Source: an uncultured Ruminococcus sp.
Lineage (GTDB): Bacteria; Bacillota; Clostridia; Oscillospirales; Ruminococcaceae
DNA length: 64,000 nt
Assembly (NCBI GenBank): GCA_902787365.1
Contig: CADAGC010000005.1
Location: 22,188 to 86,187, forward strand
Reading direction: 5' to 3'
A model generated the notes under the pieces. It saw only the letters and a program-made list of their open reading frames with translations, searched no databases and was not told where the DNA came from. A program made the translations under genes and the position numbers. Shown one piece after another: positions 35,015-42,259 of this stretch. Every line of letters begins with the position of its first letter. Position 1 is the first letter of the stretch.

Positions 35015-35038
35015 CAGGTAACAGATATCTGTTACCTG
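35015..35038. repeat. Perfect 24-bp palindrome before tRNA-Arg
   Basis: CAGGTAACAGAT followed by its exact reverse complement, ending 5 nt before the tRNA. Built from the TAACAG/CTGTTA heptamer seen at 28993-29026. Confidence 0.8.
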
Positions 35039-35043
35039 AATAT

Positions 35044-35120
35044 GCGCCCGTAGCTCAGCTGGATAGAGCGTCAGACTCCGACTCTGAAGGCCATGCGTTC
35101 AAATCGCACCGGGCGTACCA
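35044..35120 (+). tRNA. tRNA-Arg (anticodon CCG)
   Basis: 77 nt cloverleaf: acceptor GCGCCCG/CGGGCGT (one G-U pair), D arm GCTC...GAGC, anticodon stem TCAGA/TCTGA with loop CTCCGAC (anticodon CCG, reads CGG), T arm ATGCG-TTCAAAT-CGCAC, encoded CCA end. Confidence 0.96.
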
Positions 35121-35124
35121 GAAA

Positions 35125-35155
35125 AGCCCTCCCGTGGCTTTGCCACAGGAGGGCT
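35125..35155. terminator. Hairpin after tRNA-Arg
   Basis: AGCCCTCC-GTGGC/GCCAC-GGAGGGCT stem of 13 pairs with a TTT loop starting 5 nt after the tRNA; no T tract, so it may be a processing or attenuating structure. Confidence 0.45.
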
Positions 35156-35180
35156 AATGAATAGTGAATAATAGCAAAAT

Positions 35181-35222
35181 ACCCCCAAAAGAGCTGCAAC
35201 TCTTTCGGGGGTGCTTTGTTTT
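35181..35222 (+). terminator. Terminator upstream of the toxin locus
   Basis: ACCCCCAAAAGAG/CTCTTTCGGGGGT stem with one mismatch followed by GCTTTGTTTT. Its last 17 bp are identical to the end of the toxin-locus terminator (35478-35494). Confidence 0.7.
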
Positions 35223-35230
35223 GCCTGCGT

Positions 35231-35259
35231 TTGACAAACTGCACTATATATGCTATGAT
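35231..35259 (+). promoter_or_regulatory. Promoter of the Fst-like toxin mRNA (RNA I)
   Basis: TTGACA (35231-35236), 17 nt, TATGAT (35254-35259). Expected transcript start near 35266. Confidence 0.85.
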
Positions 35260-35300
35260 GATTATGCTGTCATACTCCTAATCCCGATAGCGGAAAGGGG

Positions 35301-35321
35301 GGTCAGACTTGTTTATTTTGA
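35301..35321. repeat. Direct repeat a over the toxin start codon
   Basis: GGTCA then ACTTGTTTATTTTGA (35307-35321), which includes the TTG start and reaches the next ATG. The same words occur at 35503-35522 inside the antisense RNA unit. Equivalent in position to DRa of the pAD1 par locus. Confidence 0.8.
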
Positions 35322-35422
35322 TGTATATTCTTTTGCCCGTTGCAACGGGTGTGCTTGCAAATTTTCTTTTTGCTTACATACGCAGGCGCATTCGTAAATG
35401 GCTGAACGGAAGAAGGAAGTAA
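35309..35422 (+). CDS. Fst-like type I toxin peptide (candidate)
   Basis: 37 codons from a TTG start; GGAAAGGGGGG lies about 6 nt upstream. An ATG four codons later would give 33 aa, the size of pAD1 Fst, but it is 18 nt from that site. Sequence features: one hydrophobic membrane helix (YILLPVATGVLANFLFAY) with the Pro and Gly found in Fst-family toxins, then a basic tail (RRRIRKWLNGRRK). It should insert in the inner membrane when translated in excess. The gene has its own consensus promoter, and an antisense RNA starts downstream on the other strand and shares its terminator. Too short for ordinary gene finding. A longer overlapping frame (35164-35397) has no such signals. Confidence 0.75.
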   Translation: MFILMYILLPVATGVLANFLFAYIRRRIRKWLNGRRK

Positions 35423-35443
35423 AACTACCGACAGCAACAGCCT

Positions 35444-35494
35444 AAAACAAAGCCCCCGACCTTACTAGCACTTTGGTCGGGGGTGCTTTGTTTT
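35444..35494. terminator. Shared bidirectional terminator of toxin mRNA and antisense RNA
   Basis: AAAACAAAGCCCCCGACC (35444-35461) pairs with GGTCGGGGGTGCTTTGTTTT (35475-35494) across a 13-nt loop with one bulged base; A runs on one side and T runs on the other allow termination in both directions. Confidence 0.9.
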
Positions 35495-35502
35495 AACCTT
35501 TC

Positions 35503-35522
35503 GGTCAACTTGTTTATTTTGA
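35503..35522. repeat. Direct repeat b in the antisense unit
   Basis: GGTCA directly followed by ACTTGTTTATTTTGA (35508-35522): identical to repeat a except for one missing G between the two words. Confidence 0.8.
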
Positions 35523-35529
35523 CACCTAT

Positions 35530-35558
35530 ATTATACCACGTTCTCTCCTGTTTGTCAA
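35530..35558 (-). promoter_or_regulatory. Promoter of the antisense RNA
   Basis: Minus strand TTGACA (35558-35553), 17 nt, TATAAT (35535-35530); both hexamers perfect. The -35 box overlaps the last codons and stop of the GH36 gene. Confidence 0.88.
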
Positions 35559-37774
35559 GCCCTCACAAAATGCAGAGTCTTTGACACAAAGTCGCCATAC
35601 AGCCCGTCAACGTTCCACATCTTGGCTACATTTATGCCGGCATACATCAAAGCCGCACCCGAAAGCTTCTCCTCGGGCTTTGATTCCTCGTAGTAGTATG
35701 CGTCGGGGTCAAGACCCTTTAGCTTGATGTTTCTCGAGCGCTCGTTTGCTCTGCCTATCACCTGCACAAACTCAAACAGCGCCTCGCTCTTGTCCTTGGC
35801 TACGAACATCCACGCATCCCAGCTGTTGTCGGCAAACATATTGCCAATGCGGTAGTGGTCGCCCGTGCGCACAAGGGGGTTGAATTTCTTGAACTTCTCT
35901 ATCTGTTCGGGAATGGCATTCCTGTCCTCCTCGGGTATGCGGGTAACGTCAAGCTCGTAGCCGAATGTTCCTACAAGTGCTACATCGCCCCTCGTTGCAA
36001 AGGGTGTCACTCTGCCGCAGGAGTGGTTGGGGCAGTCGGAAACGTGCGCACCCATAGCCGAGCAGGGATAGCACATCGACGTGCCGTACTGTATCTTTAA
36101 GCGCTCTATCGCATCTGTGTCGTCCGAGCACCATATCTGCGGGCTGTAGTAGAGCATTCCGGGGTCAAACCTCGCACCGCCGCCCGAGCAGTTCTCTATC
36201 AGTATGTGGGGGTAGTCGGTAGTCAGCCTGTCCATAAGCTCATAAACGCCCAGCACGTATCTGTGCCATATCTCCTGCTGCCTGTCAGCAGGCAGAGCGA
36301 ACGACCCTGCTTCGGTGTGCTGCCTGTTCATATCCCACTTGATGTATTCTATGTTTGCCGAGTCGAGTATCTTCCTCATCATCGAGTAGACGTAGTCTCT
36401 TACCTCTTTTCTCGAATAGTCGAGTATATACTGCTCTCTCGACATTGTAAGCGGTCTGCCCTTTATTTGTATAGCCCAGTCGGGGTGCTCTCTGTAAAGT
36501 AATGAATCGGGCGAAACCATTTCAGGTTCAAACCATATGCCGAATTTCATTCCCAGCTTGTTGACTTCATCGACTAAGTGCTTTAAGCCGCCCTCGAGCT
36601 TCTTTTCATATACAAACCAGTCGCCCAGCGATGAATTGTCCGAGTCTCTGTGCCCGAACCAGCCGTCGTCCATAACCAGCATCTCAATGCCCAGCTTGCT
36701 TGCCTGCTCTGCTATGCTTATGAGCTTTTCAGCCGTGAAATCAAAGTATGTAGCCTCCCAGTTGTTTATAAGTATCGGGCGGCGCTTGTCCTTGTATTCG
36801 CCTCTTATGAGATTGCCCCTGTATAAGTCGTGGAATGTTCTCGACATCTTGCCGATACCGCTGTCAGAGTGTACCATTACCACCTCGGGCGCTGTGAATA
36901 TCTCGCCTGCTTCAAGCTTCCACGAGAAATCAAGGGGGTTTATGCCCATAACAAAGCGTGTTTTCTTGTGCTGTGTGACTTCAGCCTGTGCAAAGAAATT
37001 TCCGCTGTAAACAAAGTTGAAGCCGTAGACCTCGCCGCTGTCCTCATCTGCCTTGTGCTCGCAGAGTGCGACAAAGGGGTTGTTCTGGTGTGAGCTTTCG
37101 CCACGGCAGGAGTCTATGCCCTGCTTGCCGTGATGTAAGCGGCAGCGCTCGACTGCCCTCTCCCTCGCCCACGAGCCGTTGAGGGTCATCATATCAAATT
37201 CGTGAGTGTCAAAATCCACGCAGGCCGAAAGCACACGGGTCAGATATACCGCCTTGTCGCCTGTGTTGCGAACTATTACGCTTCTTGTGATAACGTCAAG
37301 CTTTTCAAACGCCGTGTAGAAAAGCGATACCTCTAAATTCGCAGGCTTGTCCTCCATTATTATCTCTAAGGTGTTGCAGGGGCTTTGCTCTGTCGCAAAT
37401 GTCGCAGGCATACCCTCTAAAGCAGGCTTGCCCTCGGTTATCCTGTAGCCTTTGTATCGCAGGTCGCTTGTGGCTGTGCCGTCGGGCGCTTTTATCTTGA
37501 ATGAGGGTTCTCTGTAATCCCCCACGCCGAATGTCGAATACTCCATAGGCAGCGAATCAAGGAACGAAGCCCTGTCTCTGTTGTTTGTCAAAGGTGTAAA
37601 GGGGCTTTCATCAAGGCGCATAATGCTCGTCATGTCCGTGTCGGGAATCTTGCGCCCGTAGTATACGTGTGCTAAATAGCCGTCAGCAGCCACCATGAGC
37701 ATATATGTGGTGTCTTTTGCATCAAGCTTGAAGCTTTGGCTCTTTTCATCAAATGTGATATTAATATTGACCAA
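35555..37774 (-). CDS. GH36 alpha-galactosidase
   Basis: 739 aa. GH36 layout: N-terminal beta-sandwich, (beta/alpha)8 barrel with the nucleophile Asp in YIKWDMNRQH and the acid/base Asp in IWCSDDTDAIERLK; also MLVMDDGWFG, WFEPEMVSPDS and ENCSGGGARFD. No signal peptide: acts in the cytoplasm on raffinose-type sugars or galactomannan oligosaccharides. The start is unclear: the TTG at 37774 directly abuts AAAGGGG, and an ATT three codons later has better spacing. Own promoter at 37881-37909. Confidence 0.93.
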   Translation of the reverse strand: MVNINITFDEKSQSFKLDAKDTTYMLMVAADGYLAHVYYGRKIPDTDMTSIMRLDESPFTPLTNNRDRASFLDSLPMEYSTFGVGDYREPSFKIKAPDGTATSDLRYKGYRITEGKPALEGMPATFATEQSPCNTLEIIMEDKPANLEVSLFYTAFEKLDVITRSVIVRNTGDKAVYLTRVLSACVDFDTHEFDMMTLNGSWARERAVERCRLHHGKQGIDSCRGESSHQNNPFVALCEHKADEDSGEVYGFNFVYSGNFFAQAEVTQHKKTRFVMGINPLDFSWKLEAGEIFTAPEVVMVHSDSGIGKMSRTFHDLYRGNLIRGEYKDKRRPILINNWEATYFDFTAEKLISIAEQASKLGIEMLVMDDGWFGHRDSDNSSLGDWFVYEKKLEGGLKHLVDEVNKLGMKFGIWFEPEMVSPDSLLYREHPDWAIQIKGRPLTMSREQYILDYSRKEVRDYVYSMMRKILDSANIEYIKWDMNRQHTEAGSFALPADRQQEIWHRYVLGVYELMDRLTTDYPHILIENCSGGGARFDPGMLYYSPQIWCSDDTDAIERLKIQYGTSMCYPCSAMGAHVSDCPNHSCGRVTPFATRGDVALVGTFGYELDVTRIPEEDRNAIPEQIEKFKKFNPLVRTGDHYRIGNMFADNSWDAWMFVAKDKSEALFEFVQVIGRANERSRNIKLKGLDPDAYYYEESKPEEKLSGAALMYAGINVAKMWNVDGLYGDFVSKTLHFVRA

Positions 37775-37880
37775 CCCCTTTAAAATATATTTGTGTTAAT
37801 CAAGGTCTTCGACACCGCCGTGCGAATCCTTTACTTAAATCGGCGGTACACGCCCCGTGCGCCCGCCCACCTTGAAAAAC

Positions 37881-37909
37881 ATTCTACCACAAATAATAAA
37901 TATAGTCAA
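37881..37909 (-). promoter_or_regulatory. Promoter of the GH36 gene
   Basis: Minus strand TTGACT, 17 nt, TAGAAT, about 105 nt before the start codon. The GC-rich leader between (37800-37875) shows no clear known element. Confidence 0.7.
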
Positions 37910-37933
37910 TCTATGTAATCGTTTGTAAATTGT

Positions 37934-37966
37934 AAAAAAATTTCCCCCGATGAATTTCGGGGGAAT
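37934..37966 (-). terminator. Terminator of the lipoprotein operon
   Basis: Minus strand TTCCCCCGA/TCGGGGGAA stem followed by ATTTTTTT. Confidence 0.88.
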
Positions 37967-37973
37967 TATTGAT

Positions 37974-38753
37974 TTATTTACTCATCATATCCTTAAGTGC
38001 CGTCTTTATGTGCTCGGTGTTGTCAGAGTCGGAAAATGCGTATGAGAACTGTAAAAAGCTGTTGTCCTGCTTTTCGTTCTTAAATACAAAAGTATACATA
38101 TAGCACTTTACGCCCCTCTGTGAATAGCTTAAGAAAACCGTCTTTGCCTTGCCTGCAAAGCCCTCGTCCAAGGTCACATCACTTAATCCCATGGGGTCGC
38201 CCTCGTCGGGAGTGGTAAGCTCGGTGTAGGCCTGCTTTAAGTTTTCGATGTATTCGTCAAGGGTCACGCTTCTGTCCTTGCCTATGCCCTCGGTAAGGCT
38301 CACAAGCTCTACCGTTGAGGATATTCCAAGGTCGTCATTGAATACCGCAGCCACGTTTGCAGCTGGCGCCTGATCGTCTATCTCGTAGCTCTTGACCTCC
38401 CAGCCGTCGGGGTAGCTTATGTCAATGCCAAAGTCGGCCGCCGTTATCCTGCTGCCCTCGACATTTATCTCTACATTGGGCTTTGTGTCCTTGTCCTCCT
38501 GCGATGAGCTGTCATCATCGGGCTGTGAGCTGTCCTCCGTAGGCTGTGTCTGAGTTTCTGTCTGCTCCTCGCTGCTGTCCTGCGGCGGTGTTGTCTCAGC
38601 CTGTGAGCCCTGCGAGGTTATCTCGTCACTTTCTGCCGCCGTTGAAGAAGTTGTGGTCGTTGTGCGGTCTTTGCTGCCGTTGTCATCTCCGCCCCCGCAG
38701 CCTGTCATCATCATAGCCGCTGTGAGCAGTATCGTTAAGTATGCTTTATTCAT
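37974..38753 (-). CDS. Lipoprotein with Thr/Ser/Gln-rich spacer and PsbP/DUF1795-like domain
   Basis: The start at 38753 (MNKAYLTILLTAAMMMTGC) has GGAG upstream and gives 259 aa. Type II signal peptide with lipobox MTGC. Residues 20-90 are a low-complexity Thr/Ser/Gln/Asp spacer that likely spans the wall. The remaining 165 residues (FGIDISYPDGWEVKSYE ... TLDEYIENLKQAY ... MYTFVFKNEKQDNSF) resemble PsbP/DUF1795-type folds; function unknown. Last gene of four lipoprotein genes, unlike the other three in its domain. Confidence 0.7.
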   Translation of the reverse strand: MNKAYLTILLTAAMMMTGCGGGDDNGSKDRTTTTTSSTAAESDEITSQGSQAETTPPQDSSEEQTETQTQPTEDSSQPDDDSSSQEDKDTKPNVEINVEGSRITAADFGIDISYPDGWEVKSYEIDDQAPAANVAAVFNDDLGISSTVELVSLTEGIGKDRSVTLDEYIENLKQAYTELTTPDEGDPMGLSDVTLDEGFAGKAKTVFLSYSQRGVKCYMYTFVFKNEKQDNSFLQFSYAFSDSDNTEHIKTALKDMMSK

Positions 38754-38770
38754 TCTTTTTATCTCCCAAA

Positions 38771-39310
38771 TCACATCTCAAGTAATATCCATCTGCCGTC
38801 TGTCTTGCCGACTTTTATGGTCATAGAGTCCTCGTCTTCGCCTTTGCTGCCCTTGATCTTGACCTTAAGCTTAAGCTTGTAGCCCTCGGTGATCTTTATC
38901 TCCTTCTCACCGCCGCAGCGCCTTGTGAGCTTGTCGGTGTATTTTTCAAGGTCATCATCTTCAAACTTGTCCTTTTTGTCAACCTTGTAGGTTATCCTTA
39001 CGTCGTCACCGAATTTACTGATAGCAGCTCTGTTAAGCTCCTCGGCGCCGTTGTCAAAATAATCCTCGCCGCTGCCTGCATACTGGTTTCTGTATTCTAT
39101 CTCGGCATCGCAGTAGCATTTTCTGAATTCCTTGCCGCTGCCTGTTTCTATCGCCTTGAAGTAGGATTCAACAGGCCTTTCGTACTTTGGCGTCGAGTCC
39201 TCGTCGTCCTTGTCCTTTTTCTTACTGTCGCTGTCGCTGCAAGCGGTCATTGCAAACATCAGCGCTAATACTATCGCCATTACAGGCAGTAATAATAATC
39301 TCTTTTTCAT
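38771..39310 (-). CDS. Lipoprotein, paralogue A of a tandem array
   Basis: The start at 39310 (MKKRLLLLPVMAIVLALMF) follows AAAGGAG and gives 179 aa. Lipobox MTAC. The domain after the spacer (PVESYFKAIETGSGKEFRKC ... SKFGDDVRITYKVDKKDKF ... KIKGSKGEDEDSMTIKVGK ... GRWILLEM) has the same plan as the next two genes: a Y-F-x-A/G start, a (F/Y)GDD block, then K-I/T-K-G and a C-terminal W-Y/I-L. Probably an NTF2-like exposed domain; function unknown. Confidence 0.75.
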   Translation of the reverse strand: MKKRLLLLPVMAIVLALMFAMTACSDSDSKKKDKDDEDSTPKYERPVESYFKAIETGSGKEFRKCYCDAEIEYRNQYAGSGEDYFDNGAEELNRAAISKFGDDVRITYKVDKKDKFEDDDLEKYTDKLTRRCGGEKEIKITEGYKLKLKVKIKGSKGEDEDSMTIKVGKTDGRWILLEM

Positions 39311-39336
39311 AAGTTCTTCTCCTTTGTTCTTTCTTA

Positions 39337-40149
39337 TCACATCTCAAATAAATACCACTTGCCTTCTACAAGCCCCACTATCATATGCGATGTGTCGCTC
39401 TGCTTGTCCTTGTTTCCCTGTATGGTGGCTTTTATCTTTATGTCATACATTTCGTCTATGTTGCTCTTTAAAGATAATGTCTTTTTGTAGCCGTCGTTGT
39501 ATTCTTGTAACTTTTCCTTGCCGAGCTTTTCTTCGCTTTTTATCTTGTAGGTTATCTTGTAATCATCGCCGAACTGTTCTTTGAATCTCTCAAAGAAGCT
39601 GTCCATAGTATCATTCCATACGCCTTCGTCCTGCATATTCTTGATCATTTCCGGAACGATAGCGCCCTCTATCTTCTTGACGTTGCCCTCTTCTATGCCC
39701 TCAAAGTAATCCTTTATGGGCTTGATCTCATCGCCTAACTCGTCATCGGGTATATTTTTCTCGGTCGTTGTGGTTTCATCGGGCGCCGAGTTGTCTTTCT
39801 TTGTGGTTATCTCGCCCGTGTCGGGGTCAACGTCCGGCGGATAGTCTATCGGGTATTCGTCAGGCTCCGAGTCGGTGTCATCCGGTGTAGTCGTAGTAGC
39901 AGCTGTGGTGGTAGTAGTGGTAGTTGTCGTGTCAGTATCCGAGTCGCTGTCTGACACCGTTACATCACCGCTGCTGCTGTCTGAATTGCTGCTGTCATCA
40001 ATCACGCTGCTCGAAGATGAAGACGAATCGCTCTTTTTGCTCTTTTTTGATGAGCTTTCATCGCTGCTCTCGCACCCTGCCAAAACTATTGATAACGCCG
40101 CAAGTGCCGCTATAATAAATGTAAGCCTGCTTTTGCTTTTCAGTTTCAT
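39337..40149 (-). CDS. Lipoprotein, paralogue B with long Ser/Asp/Thr spacer
   Basis: 270 aa. Lipobox LAGC (LSIVLAGCESSDESS). Residues 25-135 are a low-complexity spacer of Ser/Asp then nine consecutive Thr; the domain follows (IKDYFEGIEEGNVKKIEGAI ... EQFGDDYKITYKIKSEEKLG ... TIQGNKDKQSDTSHMIVGLV ... GKWYLFEM), a clear relative of the neighbours. Twelve nt separate it from the upstream paralogue. Confidence 0.75.
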   Translation of the reverse strand: MKLKSKSRLTFIIAALAALSIVLAGCESSDESSSKKSKKSDSSSSSSSVIDDSSNSDSSSGDVTVSDSDSDTDTTTTTTTTTAATTTTPDDTDSEPDEYPIDYPPDVDPDTGEITTKKDNSAPDETTTTEKNIPDDELGDEIKPIKDYFEGIEEGNVKKIEGAIVPEMIKNMQDEGVWNDTMDSFFERFKEQFGDDYKITYKIKSEEKLGKEKLQEYNDGYKKTLSLKSNIDEMYDIKIKATIQGNKDKQSDTSHMIVGLVEGKWYLFEM

Positions 40150-40161
40150 ATTTTCCCCTCC

Positions 40162-40671
40162 TTATATGTCTATCACATACCATTTGTACTCTACCATACA
40201 AACCTTTATTACCTGTGTTTCCGTGTCTTCTTTGTCGCTGCCCTTTATGTCCATCTTTACTTTAAGCTCATACCCTTGCGAGAATTCTATCTCCTTTGAG
40301 TATCTTTCAAGCACCTGTGCTTCAAGGCTTTTTAGCTCATCGTCGCTGTACTTCTTCTCATCTTTGAATTCAAAGCTCATCTTTATGTCATCGCCGTATT
40401 TTTCCTGCAATCCCTTGCTCATATCCTCAACCAGATTCTTGTAAAAACCAGGCTCTTCGATATCGTAGTAATTTATCATCTGCGGCGGCATACATTCCAT
40501 GTAGCTTTCGGCATCACCCTTTGAAAATGCCTTGAAGTAATTCACCACTACCTGCTGATATTCGTTGAAATCCTCCTTGCTGCTGTCTTCATCACCGCAG
40601 CCTGTGAACATCATAAGTGCTATGAACGTCATAGCTATTATAAGGCAGATCTTAAGAAGCTTCGGTTTCAT
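40162..40671 (-). CDS. Lipoprotein, paralogue C
   Basis: The start at 40671 (MKPKLLKICLIIAMTFIALM) follows GGAG by 6 nt and gives 169 aa. Lipobox FTGC. Short spacer, then the shared domain (VVNYFKAFSKGDAESYMECM ... QEKYGDDIKMSFEFKDEKKY ... DIKGSDKEDTETQVIKVCMV ... YKWYVIDI). First gene of the lipoprotein run; no separate promoter is obvious, so it may be read from glyQS through its terminator or from an unseen site. Confidence 0.75.
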   Translation of the reverse strand: MKPKLLKICLIIAMTFIALMMFTGCGDEDSSKEDFNEYQQVVVNYFKAFSKGDAESYMECMPPQMINYYDIEEPGFYKNLVEDMSKGLQEKYGDDIKMSFEFKDEKKYSDDELKSLEAQVLERYSKEIEFSQGYELKVKMDIKGSDKEDTETQVIKVCMVEYKWYVIDI

Positions 40672-40689
40672 ATTATACTCCTTCTCCCT

Positions 40690-40741
40690 AAAAAAACAAC
40701 AGCCCTTCCTCAAAAAATATTCTTTTCAAGGAAAGGCTGAT
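40690..40741 (-). terminator. Terminator after glyQS
   Basis: Minus strand CAGCCTTTCCTT...GAGGAAGGGCTG stem followed by TTGTTTTTTT. Confidence 0.7.
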
Positions 40742-40748
40742 CAATTGT

Positions 40749-42134
40749 TTAAAACTCTATTTTCTTTTCAATGTATGCTGTAAGGTCTTCTATCTTTATT
40801 CTTTCCTGCTCCATTGTGTCTCTGTCACGAACTGTTACGCAGCCGTCCTCGAGTGAATCAAAGTCGTAGGTTATGCAGATAGGTGTGCCTATCTCGTCCT
40901 GACGGCGGTAACGCTTGCCTATTGAGCCTGCTTCGTCGTAGTCAACGCTGAATTTCTTGCAAAGCTCGTCGTAAAGTGCGCCTGCCTGCTCTGAGAGCTT
41001 CTTTGACAGGGGCAGCACACAGGCCTTGAAAGGCGCAAGTGCGGGGTGGAAGTGCATTACTGTTCTTACATCGGGCTTTTCTTCTGTGCCGATGTTCTCC
41101 TCGTCATAAGCTTCTGTTATTATGGTGAGGAAAAGTCTCTCAACACCGAGTGACGGCTCTATAACGTAGGGAATGTATCTCTCGTTAGTCTCGGGGTCAA
41201 AGTAATCAAGGCTCTTGCCCGATGTGTTTATGTGCTGTGTGAGGTCGTAGTCTGTTCTGTCAGCTACGCCCCAAAGCTCGCCCCAGCCGAAGGGGAAGAG
41301 GTATTCAAAGTCTGTGGTAGCCTTTGAGTAGAAGCAAAGCTCTTCCTTGTCGTGGTCACGAAGCCTTAAGTTCTCTTCCTTGATGTTAAGGGAGAGCAGC
41401 CAGTCACGGCAGAAGCTTCTCCAGTAGTCAAACCACTCAAGGTCTGTGCCGGGCTTGCAGAAGAATTCAAGCTCCATCTGCTCAAACTCTCTTACTCTGA
41501 AGATGAAGTTGCCGGGGGTTATCTCGTTTCTGAAGCTCTTGCCTACCTGTGCAACGCCGAAAGGTATCTTCTTTCTCGATGTTCTCTGAATGTTTGCAAA
41601 GTTTACGAAAATGCCCTGTGCTGTTTCAGGTCTGAGATAAAGCTCGTTCTTTGAGTCCTCAGTTACGCCCTGGAATGTCTTGAACATGAGGTTGAACTGT
41701 CTTATGTCGGTAAAGTTGTGCTTGCCGCAGTTCGGGCAAGGAATGCTCTTTTCCTTGATGTAATCCATCATCTGCTCGTTTGACCAGCCTGCAACGTTTG
41801 TGCCGTCAAAGTCCTCGATGAGGTTGTCGGCTCTGTGCCTTGTCTTGCACTCCTTGCAGTCCATAAGAGGGTCAGAGAAACCGCCTAAGTGACCCGAAGC
41901 CACCCATGTCTGCGGGTTCATAAGTATGGCCGAGTCAAGGCCTACGTTGTATTTGTTCTCCTGAACGAATTTCTTTCTCCAGGCGTCTTTGATGTTGTTT
42001 TTCAGCTCAACGCCTAACGGGCCGTAATCCCATGTGTTTGCAAGGCCGCCGTATATCTCGCTGCCCGGGTAAACAAAGCCTCTGCCCTTGCAAAGGGCAA
42101 CTATCTTATCCATTGTCTTTTCGGTATTTTTCAT
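40749..42134 (-). CDS. glyQS: Glycyl-tRNA synthetase (dimeric, eukaryote/archaeal-type class II)
   Basis: 461 aa, ATG with AAGGAG 8 nt upstream. N-terminal [20 protein letters not shown] and [12 protein letters not shown], class II motif 2 in [20 protein letters not shown], motif 3 near [13 protein letters not shown], and a C-terminal anticodon-binding domain ([10 protein letters not shown] ... [20 protein letters not shown]). A CxxC pair zinc element (CKEC, CPNC). Charges tRNA-Gly. Consensus promoter and no T-box leader. Confidence 0.96.
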   Translation of the reverse strand: MKNTEKTMDKIVALCKGRGFVYPGSEIYGGLANTWDYGPLGVELKNNIKDAWRKKFVQENKYNVGLDSAILMNPQTWVASGHLGGFSDPLMDCKECKTRHRADNLIEDFDGTNVAGWSNEQMMDYIKEKSIPCPNCGKHNFTDIRQFNLMFKTFQGVTEDSKNELYLRPETAQGIFVNFANIQRTSRKKIPFGVAQVGKSFRNEITPGNFIFRVREFEQMELEFFCKPGTDLEWFDYWRSFCRDWLLSLNIKEENLRLRDHDKEELCFYSKATTDFEYLFPFGWGELWGVADRTDYDLTQHINTSGKSLDYFDPETNERYIPYVIEPSLGVERLFLTIITEAYDEENIGTEEKPDVRTVMHFHPALAPFKACVLPLSKKLSEQAGALYDELCKKFSVDYDEAGSIGKRYRRQDEIGTPICITYDFDSLEDGCVTVRDRDTMEQERIKIEDLTAYIEKKIEF

Positions 42135-42168
42135 AGCATTTTCTCCTTAATAAAATAATCTACCCTTC

Positions 42169-42197
42169 ATTATATAATAAACGGCTGATTTTGTCAA
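42169..42197 (-). promoter_or_regulatory. Promoter of glyQS
   Basis: Minus strand TTGACA, 17 nt, TATAAT; both perfect, about 35 nt before the start codon. Confidence 0.88.
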
Positions 42198-42229
42198 GCA
42201 ATTAAAGTAAAATGACGGTGTATAAATAT

Positions 42230-42255
42230 AAAAGCCCCCATTTTCGGGGGCTTTT
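42230..42255. terminator. Terminator after the PD-(D/E)XK-like gene
   Basis: AAAAGCCCCC/GGGGGCTTTT, symmetric, just after the stop at 42260. Confidence 0.88.
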
Positions 42256-42259
42256 GCTG

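Larger units (their letters stand above)
35444..35523 (-). ncRNA. Antisense RNA (RNA II-like antitoxin) of the Fst-like module (candidate)
   Basis: A minus-strand transcript of about 80 nt is predicted from the promoter at 35530-35558 to the shared terminator. Its 5' part can fold as GTCAA/TTGAC around an A-rich loop and carries TCAAAATAAACAAGT, the complement of the toxin start region at 35307-35321, separate from the site where it is encoded. It also pairs fully with the toxin mRNA terminator. This is how RNA II of par blocks translation of RNA I. Confidence 0.7.

Noticed and set aside
35164-35397. 77-codon frame overlapping the toxin locus
   Set aside because: It crosses a terminator and a promoter; the 37-codon frame has the ribosome site and the membrane-peptide pattern.
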